Source: Lates calcarifer
Lineage: Eukaryota; Chordata; Actinopteri; Centropomidae
Direction of reading: 5' to 3'
Assembly (NCBI RefSeq): GCF_001640805.2
Contig: NC_066833.1
Coordinates: 11,847,344-11,911,343 of the forward strand
DNA: 64,000 nucleotides
Positions 25,901-39,013 of this stretch are shown piece after piece; the first letter of the stretch is position 1; every line of letters begins with the position of its first letter. The translations under genes and the position numbers were made by a program. A model generated the notes under the pieces. The model had not been told where the DNA came from. It worked only from the letters and a program-made list of their open reading frames with translations, and made no database searches.

Positions 25901-28900
25901 TGTACTGATTACATTTATATCTGACTACTTTAAGAAATTTTTTTTTAAGAATGCTGCTTTTAAGTTAAGTAACAGGATCTTCAAAGGATTCTCACTTAAT
26001 TAAAGAGAGATCAAACAGGAGACAACAGCAAAAACAAGGTGAGACAGGAAGGAAAGGAAGTGTGTTGGAAATTGTTCACAGGGCAGTACTCAGTGGTCTA
26101 CAAGTTTTGAATAAAAATTGATTAAAATGCTTTCAAAATTTTTTAGGTCATACTTTTATTCAGTCATACTTTTAGTATGACTCATATTTTTAGTATGAGA
26201 GAATAAAGTCTGAAAAAAGTCTGCTTTTCATTTCTTTCATCCATATCTGCATGCAATTTTGTCACATGCATTCATTGGAGAAGGTGTCAGAGGGAGATGC
26301 AGGGAGATCAGGTGCATCACATTGCACACATGCACATTTCAGCACGCTGCCTTATACAAGTATTTAGAGCCGATTACATGTGGAAGCCTTTGTGATCTAG
26401 CAGTTATTTGAAAATGAATAATATCCAGCTTGTAATTGAAATGTGAGGGATTTTGATTGAAAAAGGAAACATTTCAGCCAGTTGTAAATGAAAACACACA
26501 TCCTTATCCAGATAACTTTTATAATTACTTCCATGCACCCTACAGATACTCCTCAGTCCCCCCCCTCCAACTGAGCTGATTAACACAGACTCAGACCACC
26601 CACCTTCCTGTAAGTCACTTTGGCTCAATTAATACCTGCTGGCTGATTTGATAAGTGTGCACAGGAGCAGAGTTTAGAAGCAAAGTGAAGCCACAAAAAG
26701 TTGTTTTTTAATCAATTTCCAATTAAGAATTCATTCCTGTCTGTAGGACCATTGGTAATTGAGTCAAGGTGGAGGAAGTAAGGGCCTGAGAGGTCAGACT
26801 GATCTTTCAGGGACTGTTAATTTCCATATAAATGAGCTAGTAAACGCACGCCTGATTTTCCAGATTCATTACTGACCAAAAGACAAAGACAAGTAATGAC
26901 CACTTTCCTTTTTTACTTTAGGGTTAAGATTTATTTCGTATTTCAAAGCTGTTAAAACCCTGTTAGATAGAGAGAAAGGTGCAGATGGTATGTTTCTTAA
27001 TAAAAGCTAGTGTAGAGCAGTTACTCATTACCCCCAAGCAAACAAAAACCTTTAGCGGAAGAGATAGTGAGAGTTGCAGTGAGTCCAGGGACCCAGTGGC
27101 ATTTCCTTGTGGTAACTATGGTACATTTATGTAAGTGTCAAGATGTGTGAAAAAATAAGACTTTCTCATTTCCTCATCTTTGTACTAGGAATTTTGCCAA
27201 AGAAACAGTACTTGAACAGAACTATTTGTTTGATCAGACAAACAAACAATGATTGCATGAATTATGGAAAAAAAATTAATATTCATTTATTGAATGTTCA
27301 GTGATCAAATACTGTGTTGGGAAGTAAACAAAGAGCATGATTCCCTGGTACTGTGTTGTGTTGTAGTGTTTAAGACAACACACCACCATCACAGCTACCA
27401 ACAGCTCAGCATTTCACCAACAGATCTTAGAAATAGACCTGCACATTTTATTCTTTTGTGGTAATGATCACTTGTTTCACATGCATTGGAAATTAGTAAG
27501 GGAAACATCCTGCATTATTTTGACTAAGGTGACTCTATTTGGCTGTCATGGTAAAGATCCTGTCTTCTGTTGCTTTCGAGTGCAGCCATTCAGAAACCAC
27601 AGGGGTTCACATTGACATCTCTTTGTTGCTAAAAGAACTGCATATTCAAAATAGACCTCATTTCTTACTGCAATTCCTGAGCTGCTGCACTGACATTCTC
27701 AATCAAAAGTAATTTTTGCAGTCATGCAGTTATCTGACACTACAACCATGAGGCATTGAGAAAATGTCTGTAGCCTGGAAGCTTGTTTCTCAGGGTCAGT
27801 GTATAAAGTGATCACACGAGATTCATTTTATAGACGAGAATTGAAAAACATGTTGACTTTTGTCTTTAGAAAGCTTTACTTTCCCAATGTGAGCTCCTAT
27901 TTTCATGTGTATCTCTGTGTGAAAAATGTGCTTCAAAAAGCTTGTTCACTGTCAGCTGCTAGTTTGGGGGAAATAATGCAGCAACAGTTAACTTTTATTT
28001 GAAAATGTCTCATTTACATTATAGATTTACTTGACAATGGTCTGACTTTTTTGTTATTTCAATTATATTCTGAGATATTACGATAATTCTTTGACGTTCT
28101 GCTAATAAAAACAATCTCATTGTCTCTTATCTAACAGTTATAAATACAGAATCATAAAACAGAGTCAGATATGCAATTAGCAAAAAAAGGTCAACCATTC
28201 CCCCACTCTTAACAAACATAGAAAGCCAGACAGCATGAGAGCAAGGACAAAAAGGGACAAGAGCCATCGATCTATCCCTCTTCTCTTTCTTTGACTGCTG
28301 AGGAACATCCCCACAGTGCCTATCTAATCCTGCTGGGTGGCACTGCAGAATACAATGTGAAAATGGATAATGTTAATACTTTTTCATGGTGTTTTTTTCT
28401 TTTTAGAGAGTGTGGGCATTGTAAATTACACGAGGAACAGGATGTCATCCAAAATGTTGTAGCCTGCTGACACATAGTCAGGCAGATGCTGTATATATTA
28501 TATACTATCAGTGGCATCCACACAACTAGAGATTTTTTTCTTCATGAAAGAATGCCCCCATACTCATATGATCTTGTATAGCTGACAAGTAGAGTTAAAG
28601 CCTGAGTTGATCCTGGTATCAAGGACATTCAAAGGATGTATAAATTATATCAAATATTCCACAAATCTTTACTTTTTCCTATGATAGGAGGTGTCCACTG
28701 GCCTCCTCTCATCTTTTGCCTCTCTTCCTTTAGAAATACAACATGACATTGCCTGATTTACCTTTAGAAAACTACTTGTACAATATGCCTGGTGCTATAA
28801 ATGTGTGGCTTCATTCTCTCATTTTTATAGTCAAATGGCATGACACATTTTGAATAAAGATTGGATTTTTACAGCTGTGACCTTGACTAGATTACCACAA

Positions 28901-30311
28901 ACAGCTCATGACCTGTGAGAACCAGCAGGGCACAGCGAGGATGCAATAGCCAGCTGTGACCTTGATCCAGCATCACAATCACAATATATTACCTTGTCAC
29001 CTCTCAAGCATGCCTTATAAATCAGTTAACGGATTATAAATCTAATCACGTGACACAGAGTCAAGTACACAACACATTTTCAGGGCATAGCAAGGCAGGG
29101 ACACGGCTGAAATGTTAAATCTTCTCAGACGAGATGACGGACCATTCAACTTATTTAATTTATATTTTCCTATAATGTCAGGCATCAGCAAACAGGTTGT
29201 GTGTCAGCAGTATTTCTAAGACATCATGTGAAATATATAATAAATATAAAGTGTCTGCATAATCAGCGAGCATAGCATAATTCAAGCAATTTTCCCTGCT
29301 TTCTGCCAACCATTAACATCACTGGGCAGCAGAGAGCTGAAACCATTTGAAGCACTTTCTGCTTAATGTGTAAGCTCATGTGCATATTGACATCCAGCAT
29401 GAAACTTGCGGGTTCTCTTCACCAAGGAGAAGACCATCATTCAAAATCGATCATAATAGTACTAATAATAACACTAATATCCAAGCTCTCAGCCATGAAA
29501 TAATAACCTTTCTCAGAAGTTGAGTAGTTTATCACAATTTGTCAGGATAGAAATTGTGATATTTTGAAAATGATCTAATGTCAACGTCTAATGTTGTGTA
29601 TAAAATGTATTCTTAGTAGCTTTTAGAAAAAACATTTTCCATAAGTTGGACAGAATGTGGTGAGTCTGATGGCAATTCGAGTGGCTGTGGATAATTAAGA
29701 CATATCTATAGATGGTCATTTATCTTGAAATATGGATAGTACATTCCAGTGACATTTTTTTTCTTCTTCTCTTCTTCAGAAAGACCAATAAAAGAAATAT
29801 TCAGTGAGAGATTATATTGATTTACAGCAGCGACTGTATGACTTATATCGACTTCTACTGACCAGTGTGGATGTAACAGCTACAAGACTCTTTCGTCATC
29901 ATGAGATTTAATCATTTAAAGAGTTCATTCCACCACTGAGCACAAACATGCTTACGGGTAAGATCTCTTGCCTGTTGAATGACGAGGACAGGGTGATTAG
30001 TTGTCCATGTCGTCAGCAGCGTAAAACTAACACATTCTTTCCCAGGGATCTGTTGGAACAGCCATATGGCCACCTGATGGGGAGATAGCGTCACCAATAA
30101 GATCAGGCCCTCTGGACAGCAAGTGCCAGCCCAGCTGAGAGGAGCCCTTTACAGCTGATTCAGGGCTCAATAATTGTTGGGGGGTTTTGTCAGGAACCTC
30201 TGTTGGAGATCTGAATGAGCTAAGATAGATGTGGCACAGTGTGTAAGTGAAATGTCCCCAAGATTGTTTAAAAAAAAAAAGAAAAGAAATTATAATCAAC
30301 ATTTCCCAGAA

Positions 30312-30630
30312 ATCTATCCATCTATTATCTATACCACTAATCCTAAAGGGTTGCAGGGGGCTGAAGGCAGTCTCAGTTGACACTGGGTGAGAGATGGGGT
30401 ATACCTTGGACAGATAACCAGTCTATCACTGGGCTGACATATAGAGACAAACAACCATTCATACTCTAGGGCAATTTGTAGTCACCAATTAACCTAACCT
30501 CCAAAGACATTTTCTCGTTCGGGTGAATCCACACAGGGAGAACATGCAAACACCACACGTGCAGGTTACAAACTTGGAACCTTCTTGCTGTGAGGTGACA
30601 GTGCTAACTACTGCACCACCATGCCGCCCC
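30312..30630. repeat. Fish interspersed repeat, copy 1
   Basis: The copy begins 'ccatctattatctatacc', passes through 'tatcactgggctgacatat' and 'caattaacctaacc', and ends 'ctactgcaccaccatgccgc'. This is a very common teleost repeat. A truncated second copy is at 38597-38830. Confidence 0.75.
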
Positions 30631-31889
30631 ACTTCCTAGAAGTGATAATTTGAAAAATAAACATGACTTTTACATTTTGTGCTAATGCAATACTTTATAA
30701 AGCTCATTCCAGCTTGTCTGGAACAGTCCATTTATCTACTCTTAATTAGAGTAGAACTATTTGATTCAAAAGCAGCAAAAGCATAACTGAAGAACAAAAT
30801 AAAACTTTTAACCCACTGTGGGTAAAAGCATATCTTATTATTAGTCATATCATGACTCACACTTGAGCACAGATGAAAGACTGGATGTTTTGACTTGATT
30901 GTTGAATCACTGCCATTAAATGGAGTGAAAGAGTATCAAATCACACTCTGGTGCCGTTTTTAATCCAACAGGATGGAACCCTGGGTTAATGTGAACACAC
31001 TATAGGGATGAATGAGTCACACATTAATGAATAGTTGGGTTTTCTGTGGGGCCTGAAAGGTTCATTTTGCCAGCAGATAGACACAAGGCGTTTGTTTGGT
31101 GGTACAGAAACAAGTCCCTCTGTTGGACAACCACTGACATCATGAGGAGGTGACGTCAACAGCATAGACTCATGGGACTTTTCCAGTAAGGCCCAGCGGT
31201 GGGTGGAAGAGGAGGTGTGAGGATAGAGTGACAATGACAATGAAAAAGAAACAAGGAGATGGAGAATGAATTTTAAAAATTGTACTGTTTGTCTCCTGAA
31301 TAAACAGGCTTGGTATAACTGGATCCTTGTCACTGACTGACTCATATTTCATGTATCTGTGGAACTGACAGTGTCAAACTCACACATATAGATCTCAGTT
31401 CACACATATGCTCCTCCGTTTATAAGCCTTTAATTATAGGGATGTTTTAGCATGATCCAGAAATGCATTTATTTCTCCAACCATTATCTTGCCATCAACT
31501 GTGACATTAGCTCAACTCTGTCATAGTTCACAGATGAAACTATTTTAGTTACACATATGTGTACACACGAACCCAGAGGACTAAAATGAAATATGTCTGT
31601 CCTTTTGGCAGTGTGATCAGTGCATTTCATGGCAATGCTTAAACTTAATATTTCCTGTGCATAATTTGGCCTGTAGTGGCACCAGGCTAAGGGCCTGAAG
31701 TCACCAAAAACATATGGATTCATTCTGTGGGATACATGTACAGATATCCACAACAAACTAAGATATATCAAGATGTCATGTTGCGGTCCTGTCAATTGGA
31801 GGAGATTGCAGGTACCCTTCTACTTGCACATGTCAACACTTCAAAGCCAATGATTATGAGGGGGATTGCGATTCTCACAGTATATACAC

Positions 31890-32280
31890 TCGATAAATAT
31901 AGACACATCCAATAAATACAGACACATCCAATAAATACAGAAACTGAAACACTTCCGTTTGGTAAAGCATGAACAAAAGCAGACACAGAGACTGAGCAGT
32001 TAGGAAAATACAATTCACTAAATCGGATATCAACAGGCAGAACGAGCAGGTGATAAAGCAAAGCAGGCAGGAGAGTCTGGACACAGACAACAGGCAGGAG
32101 TCAGACAGATAACAGGCTGTGGCACCAGACAATCTGACAAACAGGTACTGAAACCAGCCTCTGTATATACCGCATACTAGGAGGCTGATAAGAGAATCAG
32201 GGACAGTAGAACAGGCAGGTGACTGGATCAGGTAACTGGCTGGGGCAGGAAACTCAGTGAGGGCAGAGAGGTGTTGCATG
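31890..32280. repeat. Candidate fish repeat with short direct duplication at its edge
   Basis: The sequence has repeated 'ggcaggagtcagaca', 'gaccaga' and 'caggcaggtgactgg' style words of a kind seen in dispersed fish repeats. At its left edge the 19-mer 'agacacatccaataaatac' is present twice in tandem (31899 and 31918). Class unknown; limits approximate. Confidence 0.35.
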
Positions 32281-35014
32281 ACACGTTCTGGAAAGTTCTA
32301 TAATTAATACAGAGCCTCAGTGGGGTGAGAGTGTGAAGCTTGGGAGGGGGAACAGAAGATGGTGTAGGTGTCATTGTGACAGACGACATGATTGTGGAGC
32401 TAATTGAAAAAGACTGTCATACATCAGCTGCTTTGTTAAAACCTCAGATTGTTTTTGCCTCTCACTTCACCTTCTTTACAGACTTGGCATGTTTGGTACA
32501 CTCTACCTTTCTACTCAAAAATAGGTGGGGTAGGTGTGAACTGAGTATTGTTAAATAATCCACAACAAACTACCATTTGAAATCAGATGTGAATAGGCTG
32601 ACCAGATGACAAAGGAAATTCATTTTAAAAATTTGGTCAAAATGAACACACTGAACCTTTAAAAAGCATGTTATAGACAATGTCTCTGTTTGCCCTCCAC
32701 ACTAATGAGAGGGAGGGGTACAGACAGAGAGTATGTTTCCATCCAGAACATTAATCAAACCTAATTATCTGGACAAAGACTGTCCCTGCTGGAACACCAG
32801 GACTAACGTTTGCAAACTGAAAGTCTCCTGATTTAATGGGGGTATGGAGTCATGCTCAATACAAGCAAGCAACAGGTACGCGAAATAAAAGGTCTGCTGT
32901 TATGGAAACAAGACATACATCTGCTATCCATTTCTCCTCACACTATAAGCCAGATACCGTCTTACAACACCTGTTAAGTACTAATATCACAATAAAGCAC
33001 AGCACAGAAAGTGTATCATTATTTACAATGTACAGAACAACAGCGCAGGTGAGAAAATCACTCTGGGCTAATCAGCCATGGGGGTGACTGAGCGATAATC
33101 CAAGTTCCCTACGGAGAAAGGAATGATCAAAGGCCAATGGTCCACTCAAATGAACTCTCAGGGGTCCCTTAGCTTGAGGGAGAAGCAGTGACACATCATG
33201 ACAAACAAAGGCATGTGAAGGAATCAGGGACACAGCTGTTTCATCAGTGTCCATTGATTATGCTCTTCTGCATTCTTCAGACTTCTGGGAAATCATCAGA
33301 AGATGTAAATTAACAACATTATTACTATTACTGGTTGTAGTAGTACTGTTGCACATGTTATTGCACAGATAATCAGTTCTGTGCAGCATTCTAGATGCTG
33401 ATTTGTTTCACAAGAGAATCCTTAGACCTACTGAGAGCACTCTGCATTTTAAAGGGCAACTGACTGGAAAAAAACACAGTGTAAATATTCTTTACCTGAC
33501 GAAAATCTGTCTGTTATGGGTAAAAATGCATTTATTTACAGTCAGATGACCTTAATAGATGGGTGGCTTAAGTGTTGGTGAGTTTTAATATAAGAATTTA
33601 TAAATCCTCCATCTCTGTAATAAATTGTGTCGGAAATTCCACAATGAAAGCCAGTTGATTAAGTAAAAAATATATATGATCAGTGTAACATTACTACAAT
33701 AATACATTAACTGCAAAAAGGAACAAATTGAAAAGGTTTTTGTGACTTTGTCTCATGCAACACAGGGTGCAATGCAACTGTAACTTAGTCACATTAGAGA
33801 TACACAATGACCATTAATTCCAGGTGTAAAGACGCCCGTACTGTATGTCAGGCCAAAATGAATACACCTCCTCAGATGCATTACTGTCCTTGGATGGTGT
33901 GGAGGAGTGCAGGGACTCTCATGAATAAATAAAGTGAATAATGGTTGTTCTTTTCAAAATGGATGTGAAATGTTTCCACAAAAGGTTAACAGCTTCTAAA
34001 TAAGGACTGACATTTGTCATGGCTGCAGTGATGGGAGCTTAGCATGACCAACAGCAGCAGAACAACCACTCATTTCCAGCCTTGCTTTCAATGCAAACAA
34101 CAATCTCTGGTTTGTCTTGAGTGATAGCTATGTGTTTTTTTTTTTTTTTTTTGTTCTTCACAGACTCTCTACTTCCCTTAAAATGCAGCTGTGGATGTCC
34201 TGTTTTTTTTATAGTAAACTATTCTATATGATAGATGCATGCCATTCATGTTTAAACTGTTGCATATATTTTTAGCCTGACTGAGATGGCAATGTCACTT
34301 ATTCTGTTGGTTGATGACTCTGGTCCAGACTGAAATATCTCGTCAACTATTCACTGGATTACCCGTAAGTGTTGTACAGATATCCAAGATGGCCAGAGGA
34401 TGAATCATAACAACTTTGATGATCCCCTGACATTTCCCCTGGCGCCACTATGAAGTTGATATTTGTGCTTTTTCAATTTTCTTTCTTTTTGAGTCCGACA
34501 GCAGAAAGATGACAGGAAATGGGGGGAGAGGGAAGGGAAGTGGTATGCAACAAATATCCATGGTTGAACTCAAACCAGATATTTAAAAGCCTCAATTGTT
34601 GGATAGTTTCCCATGCAATAAAGTACAGACATTATGTCCCCCAAGGATAAATTTCAATTTGTCTAATACTTTAAATTAAACTAATAACATTTCCATTGGC
34701 CTCAGCTGCTAAACGGCTAAAATAAAAATGATGAACATGATAAACATTACATCTGCTAAACATCAGCATGTTAGCAAACATTAATATGAGCATGTTAGCT
34801 TGCTGAGATCACAAAGCTTTGTTTTCTAGACGAATGCATAAGCAGTTAAATACATTAAACTAGAAAAACTGCCACAACCCAGTCACAGTCCAGGTTCAGA
34901 GGGTAAAATTTATGTTAAGAGTTGCAAACATACTGAAAAAGCAAGGGTGAACAATTGTCCCAAATGTCCTAATTTGGAATCAGTATTTCCTCACACTGAA
35001 GTCACTGTTGCTGA

Positions 35015-35033
35015 AAGCGCCCTCTGTTGGCCA
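35015..35033 (-). promoter_or_regulatory. Strong candidate CTCF site, minus orientation
   Basis: The minus strand reads TGGCCAACAGAGGGCGCTT, which matches the long vertebrate CTCF motif closely, including both the flanking TGGC and the AGAGGGCGC core. The only core departure is A for G/C at the fourth core position. It is paired with an oppositely oriented motif at 35691-35703. Confidence 0.55.
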
Positions 35034-35690
35034 TGGAAGAGTGTCGACACCAATGTGTCTCCCTTGACACTCATGGAGTTGATAGGGAATTCTTTTTATC
35101 AAGCAGCAAGCTGTTATTAGATGCAGTCCTTCCCAGTTACAACAGTGCTGTAACTGCTCTAATAAAGTGGTGTCTAGAAATCGATGATGTTAAAGGATAA
35201 ATTCAGCACACAGATGATTTAACCTGTCATCAGATGTCCTTGCCTACACCTCCCAACATATATAAGGATGACTAGATGAATAAATGGATAGATGAACAGT
35301 CTTGAGAGTGCTCAGATTTCAAAGCATGTGATGAAAGAGAATTGCTGCCTGAATGACAGACAGACAGACAAACTGGGTCGATATATTAAGTCATTAATCT
35401 TCAGGCTTTATTGGATGAAGAGTGACAGAGACACCTCCAATCAATCAAACCTTATGTAATCTTCTCACTGAAGCATCAGTCATTAAAACCTGCCTTTGTG
35501 AGTCTCCACCCACACACACACTTTTAAGAATGGCGAAAACAGCTACACACCACACGCTCCCACATCCTATCCCAGAGAAGTGCTGCTCACTGGATGGATG
35601 TGAACTGGATGCGAACCTTAATTCCCTCTCTGTTAAATTATTCTCTGTCTTTGACAAATGAGCTCAAATCCATGTATGATTGTGCCCCAG

Positions 35691-35703
35691 CCAGTAGAGG
35701 GCT
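35691..35703 (+). promoter_or_regulatory. Candidate CTCF site, plus orientation
   Basis: The plus strand reads CCAGTAGAGGGCT, matching CCASYAGRKGGC at every core position. It points away from the 35015-35033 site, giving a divergent pair about 670 bp apart between stxbp5l and gtf2e1. Confidence 0.5.
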
Positions 35704-38280
35704 GACAGTTTGGGCATGTGCTCAAACTCCAGTATCAATGATTGATCTAATAAATAACCATATCACTCTGTTTTTTTTTCAGCTTTGCAGAATCCCTACT
35801 GAGTTCTGTTCACCCTCCCTGTAACCCAGCCCACCCCCACCCCCCCACACTCAGGTTTGCCTTGGCAGATCAATGGAACAGCATGAGGTTAGCTTTTTAA
35901 TTGAGCTGTCCTGAGGGGTGGGGGGTGTTTTAATGAGGCCAGGTCCTGTTTTCATCCTGACCTTTAAGGCTCTGCTCTATAGGTGTCCATCCTCTAACTT
36001 AAAAGGACTGTATGGCCTTGTAGGGCCACCCAAGAGATGTCAGACCTCACCAAGCTCCTCTGCAGAGGTTGACATTTTAACCTGTATCCAGTACACATAA
36101 CAATGTACAGTGTATGAAACTTATGTCGTCAACACGAAACGCCAATGTTTCAACCCATGAGTATGCAGTAGTATTATGACATTATTAAAGGAGTACTCAG
36201 TCCACGTGTTGGACAACACCCATTTTCAAACTCAGCCTTCTTTTTGATCTCATCTACACACTTGTGAAGTTTTGTGATTGGATCTTGGTTGTGACACTAT
36301 TGTGGTGCCAAAATCTGTCCACAGACATATAAACACCTGTCGAAGTGGTCAATACTGCCTCTGTGGTAATTCCCACTACAGTAGGTGTCTCCAGGACATT
36401 ATGCTATGATGAAACACACACACACACACAGAGACTAACAAGATGAAAATAATACCAGCAACACTGTCACTGCTGGTAAAAAAGATGCAAAGCATTACCA
36501 TTGCGAGAGGGAGAGACTCAGCCAGCAGGTAGACCTCTAGTACCAATCTCTTGAAGCCTTTAATTAATCTCTGGCCTCTGGAGCAGACAACAGAATTATA
36601 GCTCAGTTGTTGGTACACGGTTGCCTAATTACACATTATACACTCCTTACACAATAGACACAGAGCAACATTTGCATTCTTTTTTCAGGACACATGACAA
36701 ACATTGCTTACACTTCCACTGGTTTTCTTTTTTTCCCCTCCATTTTGGTTTTCACCAACTCCTGAGAGAAATATCTGAATATTTAGATGCTGGATGCCTC
36801 ACTATTTTCACCAATCTCCACCCACTTTAAAACTTTGCCTGTCTGCTCTTTGGTACTAGGCATGGAGTCCACTAAATTCAGATGCAGTAAACTACAAGCA
36901 CTCACACACCTCCTTACATATTTCTTTTGATTAAACCATTTGCAACAGTCCACTAGCACACATGGACTGGCATAATGTAAGTAGTTTTAACATGGTTACT
37001 CAAAGTAATAGAACGTTTTACTGTGCCTTATTGACAACTATTGTACATCTAAAAAAGGATACTTTTAACACTTCTTTAAGATATTGCCAGTCTAGATGGG
37101 CCTGCTGTGCAGAAAAATGTTTGGTGAAGTCACACGGTCAAGATGAAGTCATTGGTTGAATCTATGTACTTCAAGGCACGTCATATTTCCTATGACTGAT
37201 TCCTGCAAGTCCACTTGTCTGGAAGGCTGACTAACATTTAAAAGCCACTTAAAAAGCCATTTAATAGATACTGCATTGGTTTTCTTTTAGTACAACCCTC
37301 AGTGTTTGTCTTACATTAGCATCATAGAATGTTGTCAATATCACTGCTTCTAGCAAATGGCTGCAATGTAAAGGATGGACTATAGAGTTTTATTTATTGT
37401 GTGATATTTTGTGTGATATTTTACAATATTGGGGACACTTTATTGACTGGTGGAGTTTGCTCAGCTTTTAGTGTTTTTTGACTTGTACTACATTGTAGCA
37501 ACACTAAGATATAAATTCCTAGTGGCCATAAGTTAAGTATAGAAGACAATTTCACCAAAGGTAAAACAAAAATAAGATAAAATCATACCGTAGAGACATG
37601 TAGTGCAGTGGTAAAAAACAATGACTTTTTTACCCCAGTAAATGTTCCAGAAGAAACAGAGGGGTAATTTCATTACAGCAGATACCATGGCAGGTACAAC
37701 ATTTTATTTGAAAAGGTCTGTTTTCTGTAAATGCCAGGCCCATGTCAGTATTAAGACTTCTGCTTTGAGGTGAAATTGCCCCCATTATAAGTAGGTGACC
37801 CAGTGCCATAGGTTACTATGGTTACATCAAAGCAGTCACTATTTAGGATATCAAATTACAAAAAAAATATAAAATATATCCTGATGGAACACATTCAGAG
37901 AACTGGGAGTGTGTCTGCCTGGTAGGGAATGACTCAGTAAATATTTGTCACCTGGGTGTAACCTGGCAAGACAGAGAAAGTCTCACTGGCAGGATATGAC
38001 CACTGAGTGGAATGATCACTTGTCATCTTTGAAAACTGAAAACATTTGAGATAGCAAAAGTTGCCGTTCATCATAGATAGTTTAAATTTATAGTGAATTA
38101 TGTTGGGTTCAGTTTTAAATTAGAGTCCATCTGACATCCACCAGTCCATTGGCACTGTATGAAATCTGTTTTAACAGCTTACCACAGTTTTGAATTGTAA
38201 ATCAAATTTTAAGTGATAGCAGTAGGTCCTACTCAAAAAAGTGCATTTTTGCACATACTTACGCACAAGTACGAATCACC

Positions 38281-39013
38281 TTTCAGGGGGAGGACCTGAG
38301 GGAAAGTTGTCGTCTGATTCACTGGTGTCGCTCTCTGACTCACTGCATGTCCTGGAAGAGGTTTTGTCACATTTCAGTGTAGGCCTCTTTTTCCTTTCCA
38401 GATACCTGCTCCACCAGCTCTGACCTCTGGCTCACCTCTCAGTATGAGAACTGCCGATCTCCCACCTCCTCAAACACATTGTCCTCTATCGCCTCCTCCT
38501 CTTATTTTCATCTGCCTGACAAATTCCAGGACCAGGTCCTCCATCCTGGGATTTGTGCACAAGGTCTCTGCCTGAGAAGAACAATTATTAGAAATATATA
38601 TCTGTTCATCCATCCATTATCTATACCACTTATCCATTGGGTTGCAGCGGGCCAGAGTCAGTCCCAGCTGACATTGGGTGAAAAGCAGGGTACATCCTGT
38701 ACAGATAACTGGTCTATCACAGGGCTGACATATAGAGACAAACCAGTCACACTCACAGTCATTTAGAGTCTCCATTTAAGATGACCTGCAAGTCTCTAGA
38801 CTATGAGAGGAAGACAGAGTACCCAGAGGGAAGAAGTATATATTCATTTCAGAAATCATTCTGTCTTATAACTTCCTCAGAACTTTAGCTTGAACCATTC
38901 TGAAGTATCTTTTATTAAACCATGTCTGGAGCAACACAGAATCAAGGTCTTAAGATGTAGTATATTAGTTCAACCTATCTCTCAACCCAATAACCAACAC
39001 TTTGCAGCTATGT
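38281..39013 (-). pseudogene. Decayed, rearranged duplicate of gtf2e1 last exon and adjacent intron
   Basis: This block resembles 40107-40760 at roughly three quarters identity by eye. On the minus strand it keeps recognisable pieces: an acceptor, the SQDGGPGPGI stretch, an FEEVGD stretch, EVSQRSELVEQ, EKEAY and NLFQDM. In-frame stops and an internal deletion break the frame. Matching sequence continues into gtf2e1 intron 5 (38843-39013 against about 40580-40760), so this is a DNA-level duplication and not a retrocopy. A fish repeat (38597-38830) has since inserted. The segment matching the Ser/Asp cluster ([17 protein letters not shown]) sits after the C-terminal piece instead of before it (38288-38345), so the block is permuted. 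It lies 1.1 kb downstream of the gtf2e1 stop codon on the same strand. It is not expected to encode protein. Confidence 0.85.
38597..38830. repeat. Fish interspersed repeat, copy 2 (truncated, inside the gtf2e1 duplicate)
   Basis: This is the same family as 30312-30630: 'ccattatctataccactta', 'ggctgacatatagagacaaa'. It interrupts the gtf2e1 duplicate at an 'atatata' word. It therefore arrived after the duplication, or was deleted from neither copy; the functional gene lacks it at the matching point. Confidence 0.75.

Larger units (their letters stand above)
21441..38280. other. Intergenic region between stxbp5l 5' end and the gtf2e1 duplicate
   Basis: About 17 kb in which I recognise no protein-coding exon or RNA gene. 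Open frames are all under 120 codons, without splice context or family resemblance. The region holds CTCF-like motifs (22941, 35015, 35691), two fish repeats (30312-30630 and about 31890-32280), homopolymer runs (25719-25741, 34138-34152) and a twin hairpin (26162-26199). Being upstream of stxbp5l and downstream of gtf2e1, it is a natural place for distal regulatory elements of stxbp5l. Confidence 0.6.

Noticed and set aside
30027..30383. 118-codon minus-strand open frame
   Set aside because: It overlaps a common fish interspersed repeat and has no family similarity.
31875..32279. 134-codon minus-strand open frame rich in Ser, Leu and Cys
   Set aside because: It lies in a repeat-like block with an internal direct duplication and lacks any conserved motif.
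38241..38423. Plus-strand open frame over the gtf2e1 duplicate
   Set aside because: It is antisense to recognisable gtf2e1-derived sequence.
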